Assembly: GCF_008806955.1 (NCBI RefSeq) | Contig: NZ_CP031727.1 | Span: 3,486,001-3,550,000, forward strand | Reading direction: 5' to 3' | Source of the DNA: Cellvibrio sp. KY-YJ-3 | Lineage (GTDB): Bacteria > Pseudomonadota > Gammaproteobacteria > Pseudomonadales > Cellvibrionaceae | Length of the DNA: 64,000 nt | Shown: piece after piece, positions 53,848-61,679 of the stretch | How positions within the stretch are numbered: position 1 is the stretch's first letter | Layout: every line of letters starts with the position of its first letter | The notes under the pieces: model-generated | What the model saw: the letters and a program-made list of their open reading frames with translations, nothing else | Database searches by the model: none | What the model was told of the DNA's origin: nothing | Program-made: the position numbers and the translations under genes

Positions 53848-53904
53848 AAGTAATCTCTACAGAAATTCCGGGAAATAAATTATTTAGGGCATGCCTGATT
53901 TAAA

Positions 53905-55431
53905 TCAGGCACTATCATCTTCCAACCCGCCGGCATCCAACAAGTATTCTTCGACATCACTGCCAGCCTCTTCCAACAAATGACCGGCGATGGATTTTTT
54001 AGTTTTAGCACCTAAACGACGAATATCATCCACGCGTTTCACCAAATTGCCACGCCCGGTTTGCAAACGGTCACGAGCTTTACTGTAGGCTTCTTGCGTT
54101 TTATTGAGTGAATTACCAATAGCATCCAGCGATTCCAGCAACAATACAAACTGGTCGTGCAATGCGCCCGCTTCTTTGGCGATGCGCTCGGCATTTTTGT
54201 TTTGCTTTTCGTAGCGCCAGATATTCTCTACAGTGCGCAAGGTTGCCAAGAGTGTTGTTGGACTTACTAAAATAATATGGCGATCATACGCTTCGCGGTA
54301 CAAGCCAGGCTCATGCTGCAACGCAAACATAAAGGCCGCTTCAATCGGGATAAAAATAAACACAAAGTCGAGCGTTTTAATACCATCAAGCTTTTCGTAG
54401 TCTTTAATACTGAGACTTTTAATATGACTGCGCAGCGAATTTACGTGTGCATTTAGATACTGCTTGCGCTCAACGTCATCGTCTGCACTGCAGAATTTTT
54501 CATAATCAACCAGCGAGCATTTTGCATCGATCACAATATCTTTGTTTTCGGGCAAGTGAATAATCACGTCCGGCATTAACCGGGAGCCATCGCTACCGGT
54601 GAAATTAACTTGGGTGTCATATTCGCGGCCTTTCTGCAAACCGGATTCCTCCAGTAAGCGTTCCAGCACTACTTCACCCCAATTACCTTGGGTTTTACTA
54701 TTTCCTTTTAGTGCTTGCGCGAGATTAACGGCATCTTCGCCAATTTTTTGCGCCTGTTTTTGCAACTCAACCACTTGGCCGGAAAGGCGATTGCGATCGG
54801 CATTTTCTTTTTCGTACACGTCTTCCACTTTTTTACGGAATTCCGTGAGTTGCAATTTCAGCGGGTCAAGCGTGTTATCGAGTAGCGTTTTGCTATTTGC
54901 ACTAAACTGCTGTTGCTTATTTTCAAAAATTTTATTGGCGAGGTTTTCAAACTCTTTGGCTAACTCTACTTTGGCATTCTGTAGCAGCGCGAGTTGTTCA
55001 GCGAAATTTTTTCGCTCTTGCTCCAAACGGGTTTTCAGTTCGGTAGTTTCTTTAGCGAACAGCACAAGCTGTTCATCTTTACGCAGGGATTGCTGCTGTA
55101 GCTCATCAAAGTGGCGGGTTTTCTCACGCAGAGCCGCGGCGTCTTGCTGCGCAACGCCCAAAGACTGCTGTAACTCAACAGCGTGTTGTTGAACCGATTG
55201 AAGCTGTGTTTTGATTTCAACCAGCTGGAGCTTGAGCTGATTACTGTCCTGTTGCAGCGCCGCTTCACGCAGGTCATGACTGTGCTGCAATTGCTGTTGG
55301 GCAGCTTCAAACTCATGGGTTTTGGTAAGCACAGCTTGGTCGAGGCGGCGCCCGACAATCCAATACACCATCAGGGCGCCAATAACCAAACCCGACAGGG
55401 CGGCAATAAGAGTTAGTACCGTTGGATTCAC
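53905..55431 (-). CDS. rmuC: RmuC-family DNA recombination protein
   Basis: A 508-residue protein with an N-terminal transmembrane helix (LIAALSGLVIGALMVYWIVG), a long coiled coil (about residues 30-230, Q/E/L-rich), and the conserved RmuC nuclease-like core: GNSKTQGNWGEVVLERLLEE, RLMPDVIIHLPENKDIVIDA and KCSLVDYEKFCSADDDVER. The D-x-K in VIDAKCSL fits a PD-(D/E)XK fold. E. coli RmuC limits inversions at short repeats. Divergent from murI. Confidence 0.94.
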   Translation of the reverse strand: MNPTVLTLIAALSGLVIGALMVYWIVGRRLDQAVLTKTHEFEAAQQQLQHSHDLREAALQQDSNQLKLQLVEIKTQLQSVQQHAVELQQSLGVAQQDAAALREKTRHFDELQQQSLRKDEQLVLFAKETTELKTRLEQERKNFAEQLALLQNAKVELAKEFENLANKIFENKQQQFSANSKTLLDNTLDPLKLQLTEFRKKVEDVYEKENADRNRLSGQVVELQKQAQKIGEDAVNLAQALKGNSKTQGNWGEVVLERLLEESGLQKGREYDTQVNFTGSDGSRLMPDVIIHLPENKDIVIDAKCSLVDYEKFCSADDDVERKQYLNAHVNSLRSHIKSLSIKDYEKLDGIKTLDFVFIFIPIEAAFMFALQHEPGLYREAYDRHIILVSPTTLLATLRTVENIWRYEKQNKNAERIAKEAGALHDQFVLLLESLDAIGNSLNKTQEAYSKARDRLQTGRGNLVKRVDDIRRLGAKTKKSIAGHLLEEAGSDVEEYLLDAGGLEDDSA

Positions 55432-55542
55432 TAAAAAACTCCAGAATGTAAAACGCGGCTAGGTTTTATCGGCCGCGACCGTTAAAATCGCCGCCATTTT
55501 AGCAACATATCGCCGCTTTCAGGCTATTGATTTGACTCACCT

Positions 55543-56370
55543 ATGAACACCACCACCTCGTCTTTTCAGGCTCCGCGTATTCTGGTATTCGATTCCGGTG
55601 TCGGCGGTTTGAGTGTCGCCCGCGAGATCCAGCAGCGTCGACCACAGAACCCGTTGGTTTACGCCTCGGACAATGCGTTTTTCCCCTATGGTACCAAGGG
55701 CGAGGCGGAGCTAATTACGCGTGTGGATCATGTGATTGGCGAGCTATTGCTGCGCTACCCGGCCGATATCCTCGTCATCGCCTGCAATACCGCCAGCACA
55801 CTCACCCTGCCCCATTTGCGCAGCAAATTGAGCTTGCCCATAGTCGGGGTAGTGCCTGCGATCAAACCTGCCGCGCTCATGAGTAAAACCGGGGTAATCG
55901 GCCTGCTCGCCACACCTGCCACAGTCGCTCGTCCCTATACCCACGAATTAATCCGCGAATACGCAACGGGTTGCCAGGTAATTTCATTGGGCAGTAGCGA
56001 GCTGGTGCAAATCGCCGAGCAAAAATTACGCGGCGAAACAATCGATGTGAATGCGATTAGCAAAATTGCCCAGGAATTAATGCGCGATGATGAAGCAGAA
56101 AAAATGGATGTGCTGGTTTTAGCCTGCACACATTTTCCGCTGTTGAGGGATGAGTTGGCGCAACACTTGCCCGCACAATTAAAACTGATCGACTCGGGGG
56201 CAGCCATAGCACGGCGGGTAGAGTTTTTGCTCGCTGATGCTGCAGAGCCACCGGCAGGTTATGTACCGGAACATCTTGCAGTATTTACCAAACACACTGC
56301 AGCTGCCGAGCAACTTGCACCAGCATTAACCCGCTTTGGCATTCACCAGCAGGCTTATCTCAATATTTAA
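55543..56370 (+). CDS. murI: Glutamate racemase
   Basis: A 275-residue cofactor-independent racemase making D-glutamate for peptidoglycan. The two catalytic cysteines are in IACNTASTLTLPHL and LACTHFPLLRDELA; the N-terminal substrate loop is VFDSGVGGLSVAREIQ. Length and motifs are complete. A terminator follows 12 bp downstream. Confidence 0.96.
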   Translation: MNTTTSSFQAPRILVFDSGVGGLSVAREIQQRRPQNPLVYASDNAFFPYGTKGEAELITRVDHVIGELLLRYPADILVIACNTASTLTLPHLRSKLSLPIVGVVPAIKPAALMSKTGVIGLLATPATVARPYTHELIREYATGCQVISLGSSELVQIAEQKLRGETIDVNAISKIAQELMRDDEAEKMDVLVLACTHFPLLRDELAQHLPAQLKLIDSGAAIARRVEFLLADAAEPPAGYVPEHLAVFTKHTAAAEQLAPALTRFGIHQQAYLNI

Positions 56371-56382
56371 AATCCTACTAGA

Positions 56383-56410
56383 AAAACCGGGCAGAAAATG
56401 CCCGGGTTTT
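56383..56410. terminator. Terminator between convergent murI and CBS genes
   Basis: Stem CCGGGCA / TGCCCGG with loop GAAAA, flanked by A-run and T-run, so it can act in both directions. A one-base bulge lies at the base of the stem. Confidence 0.82.
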
Positions 56411-56449
56411 ATCTTTACTGCTTAACCATTAATAATTAAACCTGCAAAC

Positions 56450-56962
56450 TCAGACCACCAGACGTAATTCATGTCCATCGGGCTGCAAGTTACGCAAAAT
56501 ATCCATGCTGGTAATAACACCCTGCGCAATTTTATTGTCCGCCACTACCACGCGATGGATATTGTTCTTCACCATCACCGCTGCCACTTCCGCCACACTG
56601 GCATCTGGTTTTACAGTAATAATTTCGCGTTGCATGATTTGATGCACTGTGCAGTTATATTCTGCCCTGTTACTCCAATCCCGCAGACTGACTTCATCCA
56701 AATCAATTTCACAACTTTCGCGATAATAATTTCGCAGTGCTTCGCGGCGATTGGTTTCATCCATGCTACTGAATTTAAAAATATCCGAAACCGTCACCAC
56801 ACCAACTAACTCGTGATCCGATGCAATAACGGGCGCGCCGGAAATACCGTGTTTAATAAAAAACTCAGCAAGGCGATGGATAGTCCAACCCTCGTAGGCA
56901 CTTAACAAGGTTTTACTCATAATCGCTTGGGCGGTATGGCTATTTTTATGGCTTATCGACAT
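56450..56962 (-). CDS. CBS-domain-pair protein
   Basis: A 170-residue soluble protein with two CBS domains: residues about 15-65 (EFFIKHGISGAPVIASDHEL, VGVVTVSDIFKFSSMDE) and about 100-160 (IMQREIITVKPDASVAEVAA, then VVADNKIAQGVITSMDILRN). CBS pairs bind adenine nucleotides and usually regulate a partner. The linker has charged helices. The start is ATG 56962, preceded by GAGGAA at 7-8 nt. No partner is adjacent. Confidence 0.9.
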   Translation of the reverse strand: MSISHKNSHTAQAIMSKTLLSAYEGWTIHRLAEFFIKHGISGAPVIASDHELVGVVTVSDIFKFSSMDETNRREALRNYYRESCEIDLDEVSLRDWSNRAEYNCTVHQIMQREIITVKPDASVAEVAAVMVKNNIHRVVVADNKIAQGVITSMDILRNLQPDGHELRLVV

Positions 56963-57110
56963 AACTGATTCCTCGCAGAAAAGTAAATGGCGCATTAAGT
57001 ATTAACCCTGGTGAAAAATTCGACACCATAAAAATCGCCCATTGATTAGACTTTTTCTGCATTAAAAACCACCTTTAGGTTCTTGCCAGAAAATTCTTTC
57101 ACCCAATAAA

Positions 57111-57141
57111 AAAGCCGCTGGATGAATAATCCAGCGGCTTT
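57111..57141 (-). terminator. Rho-independent terminator of the MFS transporter gene
   Basis: Perfect 13 bp arms AAAGCCGCTGGAT / ATCCAGCGGCTTT with loop GAATA, 20 nt beyond the transporter stop. Confidence 0.92.
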
Positions 57142-57161
57142 TAGCAATCACATAAAAATTA

Positions 57162-58526
57162 TTACAAATCAGTGATTGGCTTATATTTTGGCACTAACAT
57201 CTTCATAACGCCCCAGGCCAGCAAATAGGCTACCGCGCAAACGGCAAACATAATCGCGTAACCCGTGTAAATATTGCCTTGTGCTCCGTAGTAGTCAAAC
57301 AACCAACCACCGGTTTTAGACAAAAATACACCACCCAAACCGCCCGCCATACCACCGATACCGACTACTGAGCCTACGGCTTTTTTCGGGAACATATCCG
57401 ACACTGTGGTGAAGATATTCGCAGACCACGCCTGATGCGCTGAGGCACCAATACCAATCAGAATTACCGGCACCCAAAAACCGTAATGACCGAGAGGTTG
57501 TGCGAGTAACACTACCAGCGGGAAGAGCGCAATCACAAACATAGCGCGCATACGACCATCGTAAGCGTTGTAACCTTTGTTCATGAAATAAGTGGGGAAC
57601 CAACCCCCACCGATACTGCCAATCATAGTCAAGCTATAAAGCACGGTTAAAGGCAACATTAATTGCGTGCCGGTCAAGCCGTATTGCTCACCCAAATATT
57701 TCGGCAACCAAAACAAGAAGAACCACCAGACACCATCGGTCATAAACTTGCCAAAAGCAAAGGCCCAGGTTTGGCGATAGCTAAGGAGTTTGAACCATGA
57801 GGTTTTCAATTCCTCTTCGACTGCAACCACCGGCGCTTCGCCCGGATTGGTATTGATGTAATCCAACTCAGCCTGACCCAAGCGTTTTTGCTTGGTGGGG
57901 ATTTCGTAATAAATCTGCCAGAGCACCATCCATACAAAACCTATGGCACCAATCACGATAAACGCGGTTTGCCAGCCCCAGTTAACTGCAATCCAGGGCA
58001 CAGTCAAAGGCGCAAGAATCGCACCTACGTTGGCACCCGAGTTAAAAATACCGGTGGCAAAGGAGCGTTCTTTTTTAGGGAAATATTCAGCGGTGGCTTT
58101 GATGGCGGCCGGAAAGTTACCCGCCTCACCTATCGCCAATACAGCGCGGGAAATCATAAAACCAATAATCGATACCGGAATTGCCGCTATACCCGCAATC
58201 GCCAGCACATTATTTGTGAAATGACCAATGGGTACCGCGTAGGCATGCATGATGGCGCCGATAGACCAGACAACAATCGCGACTATATAGCCCAACTTGG
58301 TACCAAGTTTGTCGATCACACGACCGGCAAACAGCATGGAAATGGCGTACACAAATTGGAATACCGCCGTGATATTGGCGTAGTCGCTGTTAGTCCAGCC
58401 AAACTCTTTGGAGAGCGCCGGCGCTAATAAGCTGAGAACTTGACGGTCAAGATAATTAACAGTGGTTGCAAAGAACAGGAGGGCACAAATGGTCCATCTG
58501 TAGTTGCCAATAAGTTGCTGGTTCAT
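57162..58526 (-). CDS. MFS transporter, ExuT-like (hexuronate family)
   Basis: A 454-residue major facilitator with 12 predicted helices. The N-terminus NYRWTICALLFFATTVNYLD, then RQVLSLLAPALSKEFGWTNS, is the anion:cation symporter (ExuT/GudP) signature, and the loop motif GRVIDKLGTKLGYIVAI is conserved. Such transporters import galacturonate, glucuronate or related sugar acids. No hexuronate catabolic gene is in the window, so the substrate is inferred. A leader hairpin lies about 50 bp upstream of the start. Ribosome site weak. Confidence 0.87.
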   Translation of the reverse strand: MNQQLIGNYRWTICALLFFATTVNYLDRQVLSLLAPALSKEFGWTNSDYANITAVFQFVYAISMLFAGRVIDKLGTKLGYIVAIVVWSIGAIMHAYAVPIGHFTNNVLAIAGIAAIPVSIIGFMISRAVLAIGEAGNFPAAIKATAEYFPKKERSFATGIFNSGANVGAILAPLTVPWIAVNWGWQTAFIVIGAIGFVWMVLWQIYYEIPTKQKRLGQAELDYINTNPGEAPVVAVEEELKTSWFKLLSYRQTWAFAFGKFMTDGVWWFFLFWLPKYLGEQYGLTGTQLMLPLTVLYSLTMIGSIGGGWFPTYFMNKGYNAYDGRMRAMFVIALFPLVVLLAQPLGHYGFWVPVILIGIGASAHQAWSANIFTTVSDMFPKKAVGSVVGIGGMAGGLGGVFLSKTGGWLFDYYGAQGNIYTGYAIMFAVCAVAYLLAWGVMKMLVPKYKPITDL

Positions 58527-58934
58527 AAGGTCACTTGCTTATCGTTATGGAGTACAAAGGGAATCATAGCTGCTGTTTCTGATATCGCTAAAAAAGCGAT
58601 GTCAGCAAAATAGCGAGCCGATGAAACTCTCACCGGATATTGTATTGACCTTAATTTGCCTGATTGCTTGTCGCAAGCTGCCTGTTTGGCATTTTGAGTG
58701 CCGTCCCTATGGGCGGTGTCGACAATGAGCGGGGCTATTGCGACGGCGAACATCCAATTGTTCTTTTATTATGATGCGGAAAAGTAACATGATTCCCCAG
58801 GGCAAACAAGCCAAAGGAATAGTTAACTCCTTGTGCGACAAGGGCTTATAACCAAACTTTACACCCGCCAACAAACCACACAAGAAAGAGTCACGGTGCC
58901 ATAATGCCGCTTACTTTTTCTTGCTACCGTTTAC
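58527..58934. other. Divergent intergenic region between exuT-like and addB-like genes
   Basis: About 400 bp with no credible gene. It holds the hairpin at 58579-58605 near the transporter start and, near the right end, a 6 bp inverted repeat CCTTGT-GCG-ACAAGG (58829-58843) next to TATAAC, a possible promoter element for the addB-like gene. Confidence 0.55.
58579..58605 (-). promoter_or_regulatory. Hairpin in the 5' leader of the ExuT-like gene
   Basis: Arms CTGATATCGCT and AGCGATGTCAG pair over 11 positions with one G-T, around an A5 loop. It lies 53 bp upstream of the transporter ATG. It could be a leader structure in the mRNA or an operator for a sugar-acid repressor. Confidence 0.45.
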
Positions 58935-61679
58935 ATGGCTCAGGCAAACATCATTATGGTTGATACCTATTTCGACATTACGCCCTACCTGAGCGCGATT
59001 GCGCGCGATCAATTAATCATCACTGCCAACAATCGCCTGCGCAACCATATGCTGCGCGCCTACGGGCAATGGCAGGCAAGTAATAGCACCCAGGTCTGGC
59101 CCACGCCGCGCATCTATTCGCTCAGCCAGTGGCTTGGATCGCAATGGGAGCTGTTGCAACGGCGCGCTTATGGCCCAGCGGCGCAGCGCATAATTAGCAA
59201 CCTGCAACGTCAAACCCTGTGGGAAAAAATTATCGGCGAATCCTCCCTCGCCCAAGCATTGCTGCAAGCCGAACCGCTGGCACAAGCGGCAGACAGTGCA
59301 TTGCGCAACCTTGAACTCTGGCAATTAAATGAAGAGGATGTACGCAGCGCCGAGCCTATCCTCAATCCCCAAAGCAATAGCTATTGCTGGCTGACTTGGC
59401 TGGGTGATTTTCGCGCGCGCTTGAGCAAACTTGGTTTTATTACTCAGGAAATGGCGAATCAGATTTTGATCGACGCCTTTAAACAGGGTGAATTGCAGCA
59501 AGAAGCGATGATTTACCTTACCGGTTTTGATGATATTCCCCCGCAACATCAGGATCTCATCAACAGCGCCTGCCATGAATTAACCAGCATCAAACCGCTC
59601 AATCACGCCATCCAGTTGCAGCGCACCGAGCTTAATACCACGGAGCAAGAAATGCGTGCGGCGGCGCTGTGGAGCAAACAACAGCTGGAGCAAAACCCGG
59701 CGGCGATGATTGGCATTATCGTGCCCAACCTCGGCCAGTGCCGGGATCAGGTGGAACGAATATTTGTTGAGGTATTTGAACCGCTCGCCGCCCTGCCCGA
59801 TCAACCGCGCTACACATTGCCGTTTAACTTTTCCGCTGGTACACCACTCGCGACTACACCGATTATTGCGGCCACGCTGGATTTACTCGAATTACAAAAA
59901 TCCTCCTGGGAATTGGAGAGCATTTGTAATTTGCTACTTTCGCCTTTTTTTGGCGATGCAGAACAAGAATTAGTCTTGCGTGCGCACTTGATCCAAACCC
60001 TGCGCAAACTTGGAAAGTTCACTATTAGTTTGAGCGATTTACGTTACCACTGCCAAAAACTCACCAGCAAATTAGCAATACCTGAAAGCGATTCCAATCT
60101 GATTACCCGCTTGGTGCAACTGGAAAATTATCGTCGCCAGAGTTTTGGTTTTCACAGCGCCGAATACTGGTGTGATTTTTTCCAGCAGCATTTGCAATTA
60201 CTCGGCTGGCCCGGAGCACGCCGGTTAGACAGCCAGGAATATCAACAGCTCACCCTGTGGAATCAAGTGCTGGATAATTTTTTGCAGCTGGACGGCACCG
60301 GTATTAATTTCAGTTACAGCAATGCCATTCAACAACTGCGCAGCATCGCCGGTAAAACACCGTTTCAGGCGCAAACACCCAACTCACCGATTCAAATTCT
60401 CGGCGCACTCGAAGGTGCCGGTTTGCAATTCAGCCACTGCTGGGTGATGGGTTTACACCATCGCCAATGGCCGCCCGTGCCAGCACCCAACCCACTGCTG
60501 CCCAGCAATTTACAGCGCACTAAAAAAATGCCTCACGCCAGCGCCGAACGGGAATTGGAATTTGCGCGCGCACTCACCGCCCATTACCTACAGTGTGCAG
60601 CGCAGGTGATTTTTAGCTCGGCCCACAGTGACGACGACAGTGAACTCAGCCCCAGCGCCTTAATTCGCCATTTACCACTCACACCACCCGCGCAACTGAT
60701 TCACAGCCACACAACTGCCAGCGCGGAAAATTATTCACTGCTGGCACAAAGTAAAGCCTGGGAATTGGTGGATTGCACAAATGCACCTGCGCTGGATATT
60801 ACGCAAGAACCGGTGCGCGGCGGTGCAAACTTATTTAAAGAACAAGCCGCCTGCCCGTTTAATGCCTTTGCACGTTTACGTTTGGGGGCAGCGCGAATTG
60901 AAGAACCCGTTGCCGGTTTCTCGGCGATTGAACGCGGCAACTTATTACACGAAGCGCTAGCCACTATTTGGCGCGAATTAAACAGCCACGCTGCACTCAT
61001 CGCGTTGGATGAAACCTCACTCTCCACGTTAATTAACAGTGCTGCGCAACAAGCGGTTGACGCGCTCAAACAAAAGCGCGGCACCTCCGTTGGAACCTAT
61101 TACGCACAACTGGAACAAGAACGCTTGAGTGCGCTGTTAGCAGATTGGTTAGCGCAAGAAAAAATACGCCCAGCGTTTACCGTGATCGCAATTGAAGAGG
61201 AAGTACAGATTACCTTTGCTGGTTTACCGCTGAAATTGCGTATCGACCGTATTGATAAATTAACCACTGGCGAACTGATATTAATCGACTACAAAACCGG
61301 TCAACCCAAAGCCGCCAGTTGGCAAGGCGAACGATTGGATGAACCGCAGTTGCCACTCTATGCCGTGACTGCTAGCAGCGAAATTGCCGCCATCGCCTTT
61401 GCCCAAATCAATGCCAAAGCCATGCAGTGGATTGGCACCGGCGAATTGCATGTCACACACGATGGCATCTTTCCCGGCAAACAAAGTTGGGATGAACAAT
61501 TGCACGAATGGAAAAACAATTTACAACAACTCGCACAGGATTTTATTCAGGGTGATGCCCGCGTCGATATGAAAAACCCAACCACCGCCCAATATGCCGA
61601 AGACTTATTACCGCTCAACCGTTTGCTGGAAGCTGATGCACTCGCCGCGTATATGCAACGTCAGCAAGGAGCGGTGTAA
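58935..61679 (+). CDS. AddB-like PD-(D/E)XK nuclease / inactive helicase (DNA repair)
   Basis: A 914-residue protein. The N-terminal region resembles a UvrD-type helicase but has ITANNRLRNHMLRAYGQWQA in place of a Walker A, so it is an inactivated helicase, as in AddB-type subunits. The C-terminal nuclease domain has the motif LILIDYKTGQPKAASW (D and K of the active site) and the upstream GNLLHEALATIWREL. The four-cysteine Fe-S pattern of classic AddB is not visible. The stop and next start overlap (TAATG), coupling it to the helicase. A second ATG at 58956 is possible. Confidence 0.87.
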   Translation: MAQANIIMVDTYFDITPYLSAIARDQLIITANNRLRNHMLRAYGQWQASNSTQVWPTPRIYSLSQWLGSQWELLQRRAYGPAAQRIISNLQRQTLWEKIIGESSLAQALLQAEPLAQAADSALRNLELWQLNEEDVRSAEPILNPQSNSYCWLTWLGDFRARLSKLGFITQEMANQILIDAFKQGELQQEAMIYLTGFDDIPPQHQDLINSACHELTSIKPLNHAIQLQRTELNTTEQEMRAAALWSKQQLEQNPAAMIGIIVPNLGQCRDQVERIFVEVFEPLAALPDQPRYTLPFNFSAGTPLATTPIIAATLDLLELQKSSWELESICNLLLSPFFGDAEQELVLRAHLIQTLRKLGKFTISLSDLRYHCQKLTSKLAIPESDSNLITRLVQLENYRRQSFGFHSAEYWCDFFQQHLQLLGWPGARRLDSQEYQQLTLWNQVLDNFLQLDGTGINFSYSNAIQQLRSIAGKTPFQAQTPNSPIQILGALEGAGLQFSHCWVMGLHHRQWPPVPAPNPLLPSNLQRTKKMPHASAERELEFARALTAHYLQCAAQVIFSSAHSDDDSELSPSALIRHLPLTPPAQLIHSHTTASAENYSLLAQSKAWELVDCTNAPALDITQEPVRGGANLFKEQAACPFNAFARLRLGAARIEEPVAGFSAIERGNLLHEALATIWRELNSHAALIALDETSLSTLINSAAQQAVDALKQKRGTSVGTYYAQLEQERLSALLADWLAQEKIRPAFTVIAIEEEVQITFAGLPLKLRIDRIDKLTTGELILIDYKTGQPKAASWQGERLDEPQLPLYAVTASSEIAAIAFAQINAKAMQWIGTGELHVTHDGIFPGKQSWDEQLHEWKNNLQQLAQDFIQGDARVDMKNPTTAQYAEDLLPLNRLLEADALAAYMQRQQGAV

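Noticed and set aside
54599-55192. Long plus-strand frame opposite rmuC, rich in Ser and Cys
   Set aside because: Composition is that of the complement of a Gln/Glu-rich coiled coil; no ribosome site, and rmuC is a clear gene on the other strand.
57888-58427. 179-codon plus-strand frame opposite the MFS transporter
   Set aside because: No ribosome site and low-complexity Arg/Gly/Asn content from antisense of membrane helices.
58523-58753. 76-codon minus-strand frame upstream of the transporter
   Set aside because: Overlaps the transporter start region and leader hairpin, lacks a ribosome site, and has no recognisable domain.
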